Source: Frigoriglobus tundricola
Lineage (GTDB): Bacteria; Planctomycetota; Planctomycetia; Gemmatales; Gemmataceae
Reading direction: 5' to 3'
NCBI RefSeq assembly: GCF_013128195.2
Contig: NZ_CP053452.2
Location: forward strand, 8,370,001-8,434,000
Length of the DNA stretch: 64,000 nt
Shown: one piece after another, positions 14,464 through 24,750 of the stretch
How positions within the stretch are numbered: position 1 is the stretch's first letter
Layout of the letters: every line of letters starts with the position of its first letter
Translations under genes and position numbers: made by a program
Notes under the pieces: generated by a model
Seen by the model: only the letters and a program-made list of their open reading frames with translations
What the model was told of the DNA's origin: nothing
The model's database searches: none

Positions 14464-14538
14464 CTGGAGCCGGTCGTTCGATTGGGCACCTCGGCACGGT
14501 ACTGATGCTCGGCGTGACAATCTGATTCTGCGTGCGGG

Positions 14539-14606
14539 ACACCTGCCTCTACCGATTGGGCTATCCCGCCGGGGTCGAGAGTGGCGGGAGCAGGGCTCGA
14601 ACCTGC
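14539..14606 (-). tRNA. Circularly permuted tRNA-like gene, unit 1 (less complete)
   Basis: Minus strand from 14606: T-stem GCAGG, T-loop TTCGAGC, T-stem CCTGC, acceptor TCCCGCC (ending 14583), a linker of 12 bases starting with discriminator A, then from 14570 acceptor GGCGGGA, TA, D-stem GCC, loop CAATCGGTAGA, GGC, A, and GGTGT at 14543-14539. Acceptor 7/7, T-stem 5/5 and D-stem 3/3 pair. The anticodon stem is poor: GGTGT against GTGCC needs three wobbles, although CCCGC and GCGGG just outside could extend the helix. No anticodon can be named. Neither half has a partner on its other side. Confidence 0.55.
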
Positions 14607-14693
14607 ACTGGGGGCACCCGCGGTTCAGCCGGAGCCTGATGCTCAGCCTGCACGCCTGTGCGTAAGACATGATGCCGCATGCGGCCCGGAGGT

Positions 14694-16510
14694 TCAACCT
14701 TTGGCCGGCTTTTTCTCCTCGGGGTCCTTCACCTCGCTCGCCCTGAAGTCCACCCCGACGACCGCCGTTACCGGGACCTCCTTGCCGCGGAACTTGACCG
14801 GCGCCCGGCGGATCTGCACCCGCCACTGCAGCGCGTCCGGCGAGTCCTCGGCGGCGCGGATCAGCTTCTGGGCCTGTGAGTTGTAGTCGGTGAAGACCAC
14901 GTAATCGCGGGTCTCGCCGGGGCCGAGTGGCGTGTAATCGTTCGCCTGCTGCTGCTCGTACTGCTTCCGCACCGCCGCTCCCGGTGGCCAGGTGAGTGCT
15001 CCGCCCGGAAGGATCGTCGTCTTGTTCACCACCAGCCGCGTGATCGGCCGGTCGTCCCCGACGCTCCGCCGGGTGAACGCCGGGTCCATCGGGTAAATGC
15101 TCTGGTCGAAGTTGTTCTTCACCCGGAGGGTGAGAACGAGTGCGGCCGTCCGGGTGGCTTCGGTCCGGGGCTCGCCCTTCACCGGCTCGGTAACGACCGC
15201 CAAGCGGCGCTTCTCGACGCGGAGCGGGTGAACCTCCATCTGGCCGACCGTGATCTTCCCGCCCAGGCCGGCCCGCTGGTCGGGCGGGAGTTCGCCGTCC
15301 ACGGGGAACCGGTACAGCGCGACCTTCTTGCGCGTCGCCGGGTCGAACTCGCCGAAGTTGTCCGGGATCGTGGAGAGCGGGTGGCCGGGTTCGAGCTTTT
15401 CGCCGGCCTTGAAGAACAGCCCGTACAGCGCAACAGCGGTCGCCAGGAGCGCGTAAACGCTGACCGCAATCAGAGCGGTGGGGAGCTTCCCCTTCTCGGT
15501 TCCGAGCGGGGCGGGGGTCAATTTACTCGCCGGCTTCTCTTCGGACGCATCCGGCGCGCTGTCGCGCTTCTTCCGTTTGCGCGGGGGCTCCTCCGCGGGC
15601 AAGTCTGCGTGAACGGGTGCGGCCGGTTGTTGGCTCTCGGTCACCGCCGCCGGGGGCGCTTGGGTCGTCGCGAAGTCGGCGAACGGGTCACTGGCTGGCG
15701 CGGGGGCCGGCTCGACCGGCGCCGGCCGCGGAGCCGCGATCGGTTGCGACCCGGCCGGGAACAGCACGGGCACCTGGAGCGGTGAAGGGGCCGGCTGGGG
15801 GGCGGGCGGCTCGGGCTGTCGGGCGGCCGGTCCCGGGCTGGTGAACGGGTTCGTCGAACGGACCGCGGGTTCGGGGGCCGCGGGTTCGGGGGCCGCGGGT
15901 CGCGCGGGCGCCGGCGGCGCGACCGCCCGGACCTGAGCGCGCGCGCGGGCGCACTCAGGTCGGCAAAGGGGTTGTCCGGGGGCGGATCGGGCGCCGGGCT
16001 CGGTGCCGGGGCGGGTGGGCGCGCCGGGTTCGGGTCCGAAGGTGCGAACGCGAGCGGGTTCGCCGGTGCCGGTTCGGGCGCCACGGGCGGGGTCGTTGTC
16101 GCCGGCATGGTGGGCGGCGCGCTGACCGTCATCGTCGGGGGAACGAAGTCCGGTGCGACAATGGCGGGCCGCTTGCTCCCGCGGGAGCCGAACACTTCGT
16201 CTTCGGACTCGTCCGGTTCGCTCAAAATGCTGTCCGCCCCCTCTTTTCGCGCGGGCGTCTTGAACACCGGCAGGTCACTTTCCAGCGGGGGCGGGGCCGG
16301 CGCCTTCGTAACCAGGGTGGGCGGGGCGTCGGACTTGGGGGTCGGGAGCGGCGCGGGCGCGGCGGGCGTGGCCGACGGGCCGACGGTGGACGGCGCCAGC
16401 AGCACCTGTTTGCAGTGCGGGCACCGGACCTGCTTGCCGAGCAACTCGGCGGACACGCCCATGCGGCGGCCGCAGAACGGACACGGGAACGTGACAGGTG
16501 GTGAGGCCAT
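14694..16510 (-). pseudogene. Zinc-ribbon/membrane protein, frame broken in a GC repeat
   Basis: The N-terminal part begins MASPPVTFPCPFCGRRMG...LGKQVRCPHCKQVL, a CxxC...CxxC zinc ribbon, then a long Pro/Ala-rich linker with NPFADL and NPFTSP motifs. At about 15932-15945 lies a GCGCGCGCGC run, and the sensible reading moves to the next frame. The second part has one membrane segment (ALIAVSVYALLATAVALYGLFF) and a ~230-residue extracytoplasmic-type domain ending at 14694. Together they would make a ~600-residue protein of unknown role. A start at 16510 is chosen over 16552 because the zinc ribbon follows directly. Confidence 0.65.
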
Positions 16511-16626
16511 GTGTCGTGTCGGAAAGGGCGGATATCGGGTCGCCCGACGCAACGCGCGGGCCGGACTGAGCGAATGGTATACGCGAACCCGTTTGCAATC
16601 AAACCCACTCCGGCGTGCCCCGGTTT

Positions 16627-18063
16627 TCAGTAGTAGCTGCGCTCGAAATAGAGGCTGGCGCCGCCCAGGGCGCTGCCGCCGCGGGCGAACGTCTCGTCCA
16701 GCTTGTCAACCAGTGGCGCGCCGGCCTTGCCGCGCTTCAGGTCCGGGGCGTGCGTTTTGACGAACCGGACCCCGCCGGTCTGTGCCGCGGCGATGAGCGC
16801 GTCGCGCACGGCGGGAATGTTGTTCCCGCCGCCCGTGAGGACGAGTTCTTGCATCGACACCGACGGCAGCGCGGCGCAGAACTTCGTCACCTCGTCGGTC
16901 AACCGCTGGGTGAACTGGTCCAGGCACGCGCTGAGGGCCGGGCGGTCGGGTTCGCCGCCGATCACGCCGAGGCCCGCCACCCGGTACCCCTTGCTCTCGC
17001 CCGAATAGGTGCGCTGGAACGTCTGGAACTCTTTGTGCGGGGCGCTCTCCAGCCACGCTTTCTTGTCCGGCGGCAGCGCGGCGCGGACGCTCTGATCGAG
17101 ATCGCTGACCCCGAACGGCACGGAGCGCTGGGTCACGCCGAAGCCGGCCCCGTCGGCGGTTTCCACCGGGTTCCCGCCCGTGTCGATGAACAGCGCGGCG
17201 AGGTCGGTGGTGTACGCCCCCACGTCGATGACGAGCGCGCGGTACGTGGGGTAGTTGTGGTCGCCTTTCATGACCGTGATGAGCGGCCCCTTGTTGAACA
17301 TCTGCCCCAGGTTGACCCGGCCCGAACGGGTCAGGGCGTTGGCCGCCTTGGTCAGAATGCCGATCGCGTTCGCTTCCGGTTCGGCCACAAACGGCTGCTC
17401 GGCGTGCAGCGGCCAGCCGGCACGGTGCAGCGCCTCCCGGAGCAGTTTGCAGCTCGGGTGGCTCGCGAGATCGCTACTCGGGGCGACGGCGGGCACCGTG
17501 ACGCGGACCGGAAAGTCTTCGAACTTCAACCCGGACGCGGGGAGCCGGGCGCAGGCGTCCAGAACTTGCTTGCGGAGCCAGAGGAAGAAGTTGTAAACGA
17601 GTTTGACCGCGTTCGCCTGTCGGTGCCCCTCCAGAGACACGACGCGCTCACCCGGGCCGGCCACGAGGGTCCGCGCCGCTGCCGCCATCGAACGTAGCGC
17701 CGCGACCTGGGGCGACTGCACGCCGTACCGGGCCGCGAGCGTCACGAACTCCTCGGACTGGAGCAGCGCGTCGAGCGGCGACACGACCGGCTTGCCGGGT
17801 GCGCTGGTGGGAGCGGTGAACAGGTCTTTCTTGAAGTTCGTGTAGACGTCGATCCCGCCACCGGAACGCAGGTCCGCGGCGCGGTCGCCGAACTCGAGCC
17901 GCGGGTCCGCCCCGCGCCGGTCCACCGCGACCACGGTGGGGACCCAGAAGTCCACGTCCGCACCGGCGCAGGCGAGGAGCGCGCTGTCGGCCGTCGGGTC
18001 GCGGCGCAGCGCGACCTTGGTGTACGCGCTGCCGAAATCGACGCAGAACACCCGCTCGGCCAT
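16627..18063 (-). CDS. Actin/Hsp70-like ATPase
   Basis: 478 residues with the ASKHA-fold ATPase signatures: phosphate-1 motif VFCVDFGSAYTKVAL at the N-terminus, phosphate-2 motif VIDVGAYTTDLAAL about residue 280, and adenosine motif LVLTGGGNNIPAVRDAL near residue 420. It lacks the C-terminal substrate-binding domain of DnaK, so it is either a shortened Hsp70-like protein or an actin-like ATPase. The gene starts eight bases after the stop of the upstream coiled-coil protein gene, so the two form an operon and probably work together. Confidence 0.82.
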   Translation of the reverse strand: MAERVFCVDFGSAYTKVALRRDPTADSALLACAGADVDFWVPTVVAVDRRGADPRLEFGDRAADLRSGGGIDVYTNFKKDLFTAPTSAPGKPVVSPLDALLQSEEFVTLAARYGVQSPQVAALRSMAAAARTLVAGPGERVVSLEGHRQANAVKLVYNFFLWLRKQVLDACARLPASGLKFEDFPVRVTVPAVAPSSDLASHPSCKLLREALHRAGWPLHAEQPFVAEPEANAIGILTKAANALTRSGRVNLGQMFNKGPLITVMKGDHNYPTYRALVIDVGAYTTDLAALFIDTGGNPVETADGAGFGVTQRSVPFGVSDLDQSVRAALPPDKKAWLESAPHKEFQTFQRTYSGESKGYRVAGLGVIGGEPDRPALSACLDQFTQRLTDEVTKFCAALPSVSMQELVLTGGGNNIPAVRDALIAAAQTGGVRFVKTHAPDLKRGKAGAPLVDKLDETFARGGSALGGASLYFERSYY

Positions 18064-18071
18064 CGGTCACC

Positions 18072-19019
18072 TCACGCCTTTTCGACCACCGCCTTGAGTG
18101 CGACGTAATCCCGGTCCGCACCCTCGTTCAGCACCCAGCCCGGACGGACGATCGTGACCGCGTCGCCGGTGAACGCCGGCGCTTCGCACTGGTGGTAGCG
18201 GCCGTCGAACGCGACCCGCGCGCCGGGCTCGCCCCGCAGCTCCAGCCCGCGGATGTTCCACATGGCGGTTTCGAGGTACTCGAGCGCTTCGGCCTTCTTC
18301 CCGTCCCACGCGGTCCGCCACGACGCCGCGAACTGGTCCACGCTGTCGCGGCGGAAGCCCTTTTCTTCGTCGGTTATCGGCTCGCTGGCGGGTTCCCGCG
18401 TGTCTTCGTCTGCCGCTTCGGTCTTGGGTTGGTACACATGGAGCGCCAGTTCGGCCGGGCTCTGGCCCTCGACTTCCCACTCGCGGCGGAGCGCGGCGCG
18501 GCGGTTCGCGCGCCGCTCCTCGATCACTTCCCGCGCCCGCGCCAGTGCCTTCAGCATCTCGTCTTCGGCCGCTTTACGCCGCGCCGCGGCGACGGTCCGC
18601 GCCTCCTGCTCCGCCTTCTCGGCCGCGACGGCTTCTTCGAGCAGCGCGACCAGTTCGGGCGCCGCCAGTGGCGTCTTACCGATCACGGCCTGAATGAACT
18701 CGATCCGCGGCGCGAAGGGCAGGGCGGTGGCGACACTTTTCGCCAGCGGTCCGACTTTGTCCTCCGGGAGTTCGGAAGCAATGCGCTCGAACCCGGCCGG
18801 CGCGAGAGTCACGAACTCGACCTTGCCCTCCTTGCGAACCACCTTGAGGAGCGGCTGTTCGGCGTTCAGGCAGGTGGCGATTGCCTCCTTATTTGCGCCG
18901 CTCGCGCTGGGGAACAGCCCGCCGTCCTTGCCGATCAGTTTCACCTCACTGGTTGCCTCCGCCGCGTTCCGTAGCGCCAGCCGAACCAGATCGTCTGCCG
19001 AAACCTTTGCCTTCGCCAC
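18072..19019 (-). CDS. Coiled-coil protein, likely partner of the Hsp70-like ATPase
   Basis: 315 residues. The N-terminal ~120 residues form a mixed domain; residues ~125-190 are a strongly charged helix (EEAVAAEKAEQEARTVAAARRKAAEDEMLKALARAREVIEERRANRR) predicted as coiled coil; the rest is a smaller domain. No family is recognised with certainty. A role as nucleotide-exchange or adaptor factor for the downstream ATPase is suggested by operon structure and the GrpE-like helix, but is inference only. Confidence 0.68.
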   Translation of the reverse strand: MAKAKVSADDLVRLALRNAAEATSEVKLIGKDGGLFPSASGANKEAIATCLNAEQPLLKVVRKEGKVEFVTLAPAGFERIASELPEDKVGPLAKSVATALPFAPRIEFIQAVIGKTPLAAPELVALLEEAVAAEKAEQEARTVAAARRKAAEDEMLKALARAREVIEERRANRRAALRREWEVEGQSPAELALHVYQPKTEAADEDTREPASEPITDEEKGFRRDSVDQFAASWRTAWDGKKAEALEYLETAMWNIRGLELRGEPGARVAFDGRYHQCEAPAFTGDAVTIVRPGWVLNEGADRDYVALKAVVEKA

Positions 19020-19201
19020 GTCCTTGACCTCACTGTCGGGAATGTACCTGTCGGAATCGTCGCGTGAAACGCCGATCCGAAGTTACGCAGAACGCGCCGA
19101 ACCCGGGACCGGCACAATCGGTACGTCCGGTCCGAGCCGACGCGAAGGAGTGAGTATAGAGGTGCGCGGGCCGTGGGCGAAACTGACGGCCGCCGTTTGT
19201 C

Positions 19202-19789
19202 TCACAAGACGCCTTTTGTGGACGGCACCCCGCTGGCCCGGGGGTCCGGTTCCACGGCGGCCCGCAGCGCACGGGCGCAGGCCTTGAAGATCGCTTCGAC
19301 GATGTGGTGCGTGTTCCGCCCGTGGTGCAACACGACGTGCAGGTTGAACGCGCCGGCCGAACTCGCGGCCCGCCAGAACTCCTCCGCGAGTTGCGAGGAG
19401 AACGTCCCGAGCGTTTCGAGCGGTACATCGGCCCGCCACACGAGATACGGCCGCCCGCTCAGATCGACCGCCGCCGTGACGAGGGTGTCGTCCATCGGGA
19501 GGGTGCAGTCACCGAACCGCCGGACGCCCTGTTTGTCGCTGAGCGCCTGTCCGAGCGCCTTGCCGAAGCAGATGCCCACGTCTTCGACGGTGTGGTGGGC
19601 ATCAATGTGCAGGTCGCCGGCGCACGTCACTGCGAGATCGATGAGGCCGTGCTTGGCGATGTGCGTGAGCATGTGGTCGAAGAAGCCGACGCCGGTGGAC
19701 ACCTTGGGGGTGCCGGTGCCGTCCAGGTTCAGGGCGAGATCGATTTCGGTCTCGGCCGTCTTGCGCTCGATGCGTGCGGTGCGGGGCAT
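19202..19789 (-). CDS. hisB: Imidazoleglycerol-phosphate dehydratase
   Basis: 195 residues, the normal length for the monofunctional enzyme of histidine synthesis, which converts imidazole glycerol phosphate to imidazole acetol phosphate. The metal-binding His motifs are visible: GVGFFDHMLTHIAKH, DLHIDAHHTVEDVGI, and LHHGRNTHHIVEAIFKACARAL. No other his genes lie nearby, so the pathway is scattered as is usual in planctomycetes. ATG start at 19789, with the typical RTARIERKTAETEI opening. Confidence 0.96.
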   Translation of the reverse strand: MPRTARIERKTAETEIDLALNLDGTGTPKVSTGVGFFDHMLTHIAKHGLIDLAVTCAGDLHIDAHHTVEDVGICFGKALGQALSDKQGVRRFGDCTLPMDDTLVTAAVDLSGRPYLVWRADVPLETLGTFSSQLAEEFWRAASSAGAFNLHVVLHHGRNTHHIVEAIFKACARALRAAVEPDPRASGVPSTKGVL

Positions 19790-19852
19790 GTGTGAACTCG
19801 GGCTCTGTAGGTCGCGGTCTCGCGTGGTTCCGCACGCGAAGGTTCCAGTCTG

Positions 19853-19986
19853 TTGTAGGTCGCGGTCGAGGCGGCTTTGCGACGAGGCCCGACGGCGGAC
19901 CAGCTAAGCGGATCGGCGCAAGCGGGACACGCGCAGCGGAGGGTCGTCGGGCCTCGTCGCAAAGCCGCCTCGACCGCGACCTACAA
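19853..19986. repeat. Perfect 42-bp inverted repeat (MITE- or terminator-like)
   Basis: The arms at 19853-19894 and 19945-19986 are exact inverses over 42 bases (starting TTGTAGGTCGCGGTCGAGG) around a 50-base centre. A further TGTAGGTCGCGGTC copy lies at 19806-19819. It is just past the stop codon of the S9 peptidase gene and ahead of hisB, both on the minus strand. Transcribed, it would form a very stable hairpin; no U-tract follows, so a simple rho-independent terminator is not proven. Confidence 0.85.
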
Positions 19987-19994
19987 GATGCCCG

Positions 19995-22900
19995 TCACTT
20001 CCCCGTGCCGTTGAGCTTCTTCCACTGCTCCTTTTCCTTCTCGCGGTCCAGGTACGGGACGCCCTTCTCCATCCATTCGGGGGCCGGCTTGTCCTTCAGG
20101 TGGTGCTCGAAGAACTGGAACATCCGCATCGCAAAGTCGCGGGCCGGCGCCTTCTTCGCCAGGTTGTGCGGCTCGCCGTTGTAGTTCAACAGATACGCTT
20201 CCTTGCCGAGGCGCCGCAGCGCGAGGAAGTACTCGATGCCCTGGTACCACGGAACGGCGTCGTCCTGGTCGTTGTGGATCATCAGGAGCGGCGTCTGTAC
20301 GCGGTCGGCCGCGAAGACGGGCGAGTTCTCGATGAACTTCATCGGGGCTTCCCAGAGCGTCGCGCCGATGCGGCTCTGCGTCTTCTCGTACTGGAACTGG
20401 CGCGGCAGGCCGGTGCCCCAGCGGATGCCGTCGTAGGCGCTCACCATGTTCGCCACCGGCGCGCCCGCCACCGCGGCCCGGAACCGGTTCGTCTGCGTCA
20501 CCATGTACGCGATCTGGTAGCCGCCCCACGACTGGCCGTTGATGCCGATGGCCCTCTCGTTCACGTACCCCTTGTCGACAACCGCTTGTACGGCCGGGAG
20601 CACGCACTTCAGCGCGCTCTGGCCGGGCTGACCGATCTTGTACGCGATGTCCGGCATCAGCACGAGGTAGCCGTTGCTCGCGTAAAACGTCGGGTTGATG
20701 ACCTGCCCGCGGACCACGTTCGGGACGCGGAACTGGTGCAGCGAGTCCGACAGCCGCTCGTAGATGTACACGACCATCGGGTACTTCTTCGTCGGGTCGA
20801 AGTTCTCCGGCTTGATGAGCACGCCCGAGAGCTTGTCGCCGTCCGTGCTGCTGAACTGGATGAGCACGGCCGTGCCCCAGTTGTAGTCCTTCACCTTCGG
20901 GTTGATGTCCGTCACGCGCCTCAGCTCGTGGAAGTCCGGCGTGGTCACGTAGTAGTCCGGGTACTGCGAGAAGGTCTGCACCGTGAGCAGGTACACGTCC
21001 GCGTCCTTCGCTTTCGTCGGAGCGCCGTAGGCCCGCGCGCCCATGAGTAGGAGTTTCGGTGCCGCGCCGGGCTCCAGACGGTAGAAGCCGGTGTCGTGCG
21101 TGGCGCGGTTGTGGGCACCGAGCAGGAGCGGCTTGGCGAGGTCGATACCGCGCTCGACGGTGCGCTCCTCGGGGCTGCGCGGGCGGAGCAGCGTGAACCG
21201 GATGCCCTGCGTGCGCCCGGTCTTCGTGAGGTTTTCGGCGCCGGACCCGTCGGCCGCGAGCTTCCAGATGTCGAACCGGTCGCTGACCAGAACGAACTGG
21301 CCGTCGGTCGTCCACTGCCCGGTGCCATAAGGACCCGGCTCGCTCGGCGAATCGTGGTCCTCGTCGAAGAACTTGACGGGCAGCTTGGACGTCAGGTTGG
21401 TTTTCTTGCCGTCCGGCACGGAGAACGTGACCCAGTCCTTGCCGTCGAAGCCCAGGAGGAACTTGCCGTTCGGTGAGAGGTTGACTCCAAAACCCGCCGC
21501 AGTGAGAACGAGCTTCTTTTCGCCCGTGCGGATGTTCACGAGCGCGTGATCGCTCGGAACCGGCGACGCGTACCCGGTCATGTGTCGGTACTTGCTGTCG
21601 TCGGTCGCGATCGCCCAGTCGCCCGTGGCCGGCTGCTGAACGGTGAGGGCGTCGTCGGACAGGTGGCGGAACTCCTTGGTGTCGAGCAGCACGACCGCGC
21701 CGTAGGTCTTGTTCCGGTCCGCCGCGGCGCGGATCTTTTGCATCGGCTGGATGGCCGCGTCCTTCCAGTGCCAGATGTCGAGTTGAATGTCGTCCGTCAC
21801 GACCGCGGAAGACGCGGCGGGTCGCTCCGGCGCGGTCGAGACGAACACTTTCGTTCCGTCCTGGGAGAAGCTGAGGCCGGTCGTCTGGAGCGCCCAGCCC
21901 TTTTTCAAGCCGAGCGTGGCCGGGCTGAACACCTCCGCGAGCGCGGACGCGTGGGTGAACGGAGCATTGACCGAGACCGCTGTTGCGACGAGGCCGCCGA
22001 ACCCCGCACTGGCCGCACCGAGCGGAACGCGGGCGGCCTGTGCGGGCTCGGACCTCGCGACCCGGTCCCACACGAACACCCGCCACCGCGGGGGTACGGG
22101 CGGACCGGCGGGCGCGGCTACGGTCGTACCCACTGGCGTGCCGGCGGGACGCGGGGGCGGCGCGACCGTGTCCGATGGCACCGTGCTGTCGTCGTAGAAG
22201 AACGCGAGCTTGCCCTGCTTTTCGTCCCAGGTGAGCCCGCTGTACCGACCCGGTCCGGCCTTCAGGGGCACCGCCGCCGTCCCGAACCGCGGGTTCAGCG
22301 CGTACACGCCGTTCTTCTCTTCGTTCTTCGCTGCTACCACATAAACGAGCGTCTTTTCATCGTTCGACAGGCTGAACTCGGTCACGTTCGCGATGGTGCG
22401 GTCCACGGTGCTCGTGAGGTCGCGAATGTACAGGTCGGACCCGGTCTTATCGGGAGTCGCCGGGCCGTCTTTGGTCGCGCCCTTGCCCGGTCCTTTCCCG
22501 GTTCCCTTACCGGGTCCTTTGCCCGGTGCCGCGGTCGTGTCCGTTTTGTTGGTCTCCGGTGCCGGTGCCGGTTTGCGGAAGATGAGGAACCCGGCGCCTT
22601 CACCGGCGACCTGGAAGGTGCCGACGCCCGAAATCTTTTCCGACTCGGTTCCGGTCGCGAGATCGACGATCGCGAGCGCCGGCTTCGGCATCTCGTCGGC
22701 TTTGAGTTTGTCGGCTTTCGCCTTGTCCACTTCCGCTTTCGTCGGCGCGAGCGGGAGCAGCACCCGCCTGCCGTCGGGCGTAAACTTGGGGGCGGCGGCC
22801 AGCGCGCCCACGGCCCCGCGCGGGAAGCGGTACTCCTTTCCGGACGCCACGTTCCGTACCACGGCTTCCCCATCGACGTTTTCGGCACCAATGAGGTACG

Positions 22901-23126
22901 CGACGTACTTGCCGTCGTGCGAGAGCGTCACGGCACTCGTGGTGCGCCAGATGTCGTAGTCCGCATAGGTGAGAACCTTCTTCTTGTGGGGGGAACCCCC
23001 CACGGGTTCCCCCGAACCCCCTCCTGTCGTTTCGGCGGGTTGTGCGGACACCTGGCTTACGGAAGCCGCCATCAGCCCGAAAAGGGCGAGCGCGGCGACC
23101 GCACGCGGCAGCGCGGGGCGGAGCAT
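19995..23126 (-). CDS. Exported S9-family (prolyl oligopeptidase/DPP-like) peptidase
   Basis: 1043 residues with an N-terminal signal peptide (ALPRAVAALALFGLMAASVSQVSA). The long middle part has beta-propeller-like repeats. The C-terminal ~260 residues are an alpha/beta-hydrolase peptidase domain: nucleophile motif GQSWGG with Ser at about 866, Asp in HNDQDDAVPW near 955, and His in NGEPHNL near 987. It probably cuts peptides after proline or other residues outside the cytoplasm. Just after the signal peptide, a Gly/Pro-rich stretch (TTGGGSGEPVGGSPHKKK) is encoded by a small palindrome. Middle linkers are Pro/Gly/Lys-rich and probably variable. Confidence 0.88.
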   Translation of the reverse strand: MLRPALPRAVAALALFGLMAASVSQVSAQPAETTGGGSGEPVGGSPHKKKVLTYADYDIWRTTSAVTLSHDGKYVAYLIGAENVDGEAVVRNVASGKEYRFPRGAVGALAAAPKFTPDGRRVLLPLAPTKAEVDKAKADKLKADEMPKPALAIVDLATGTESEKISGVGTFQVAGEGAGFLIFRKPAPAPETNKTDTTAAPGKGPGKGTGKGPGKGATKDGPATPDKTGSDLYIRDLTSTVDRTIANVTEFSLSNDEKTLVYVVAAKNEEKNGVYALNPRFGTAAVPLKAGPGRYSGLTWDEKQGKLAFFYDDSTVPSDTVAPPPRPAGTPVGTTVAAPAGPPVPPRWRVFVWDRVARSEPAQAARVPLGAASAGFGGLVATAVSVNAPFTHASALAEVFSPATLGLKKGWALQTTGLSFSQDGTKVFVSTAPERPAASSAVVTDDIQLDIWHWKDAAIQPMQKIRAAADRNKTYGAVVLLDTKEFRHLSDDALTVQQPATGDWAIATDDSKYRHMTGYASPVPSDHALVNIRTGEKKLVLTAAGFGVNLSPNGKFLLGFDGKDWVTFSVPDGKKTNLTSKLPVKFFDEDHDSPSEPGPYGTGQWTTDGQFVLVSDRFDIWKLAADGSGAENLTKTGRTQGIRFTLLRPRSPEERTVERGIDLAKPLLLGAHNRATHDTGFYRLEPGAAPKLLLMGARAYGAPTKAKDADVYLLTVQTFSQYPDYYVTTPDFHELRRVTDINPKVKDYNWGTAVLIQFSSTDGDKLSGVLIKPENFDPTKKYPMVVYIYERLSDSLHQFRVPNVVRGQVINPTFYASNGYLVLMPDIAYKIGQPGQSALKCVLPAVQAVVDKGYVNERAIGINGQSWGGYQIAYMVTQTNRFRAAVAGAPVANMVSAYDGIRWGTGLPRQFQYEKTQSRIGATLWEAPMKFIENSPVFAADRVQTPLLMIHNDQDDAVPWYQGIEYFLALRRLGKEAYLLNYNGEPHNLAKKAPARDFAMRMFQFFEHHLKDKPAPEWMEKGVPYLDREKEKEQWKKLNGTGK
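22986..23023. repeat. Short G/C palindromes inside the peptidase gene
   Basis: GTGGGGGG AA CCCCCCAC at 22986-23003, followed by GGGTTC CCCC GAACCC. They encode the glycine/proline-rich stretch after the signal peptide and look like an inserted palindromic element kept in frame. Confidence 0.5.
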
Positions 23127-23378
23127 CGTGGGTACACCTCTGGGGGCGAAACGGAGCGGTAGGATAAGGTTTAACGCGTGTAGGACGTGCGGTTCCAGAA
23201 GATTTTCCGATCCCGGCCGAATTACCCAGACGCCAGGGACGGTCCAATCCGCAAGATAGCTTCACGCGGCACGGGCGTCTGTATTATGGCTGTGGTGGCG
23301 AGTCTCGCCCGCGCGGGCGGCGAGCGGTGCTGCCAACTCGTCGCCCGCGCGGGCGAGATGCGCCTTCGTGGAACTGGC

Positions 23379-24353
<975 letters not shown>

Positions 24354-24750
24354 CCGAAAGGGAAATACAAATCCCAAACGGTTCGGGAATTCGTTCCGGG
24401 TTTTGTGGTCTTTGATTGTGAGTTGCCACTTGTGATCTGGGTGCAAGTGGCCGGTTGAGATCTGTTGCGAAGAGCGAAGATTTCACCACAAAGACACAAA
24501 GGTCAACTCAAAGGACCACAAAGAAAGCGGAAAATTGAGACCCGGGGGACCAGTTCCCGAGAACATGAAGGGAACAACGAAAAACGGGGCCTCGTGTCCG
24601 GCTCGTTGGCCCGGTCGTCCCGGTCGCACCCGTCTCCCTTTGGACTTCGTTCTATGTGGGCCTTTGTCTTTGTGGTGAAATCTTCGGCCCTGCGGTCGCC
24701 GAGCCCGACCGGTTACACCCTCGTGATTCGAGTTCCCGCCGGAGGCGGCC
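24354..24750. repeat. Intergenic inverted repeat of the TTCACCACAAAGACAC family
   Basis: No gene is seen. The arms at 24476-24502 and 24661-24685 are inverted copies (GAAGATTTCACCACAAAGAC...AAGG), differing by a two-base gap, around ~158 bases of unrelated sequence. The same family recurs at 49176-49332. Placed between the MoxR gene and lgt. Confidence 0.75.

Noticed and set aside
13808-14665. A 285-residue plus-strand open frame across the tRNA-like units
   Set aside because: Composition is random and it covers palindromic repeat D and both tRNA-like units.
19981-22086. A 701-residue minus-strand frame inside the S9 peptidase gene
   Set aside because: It is Arg-rich and is a frame shadow of the 1043-residue peptidase, which has signal peptide and catalytic motifs.
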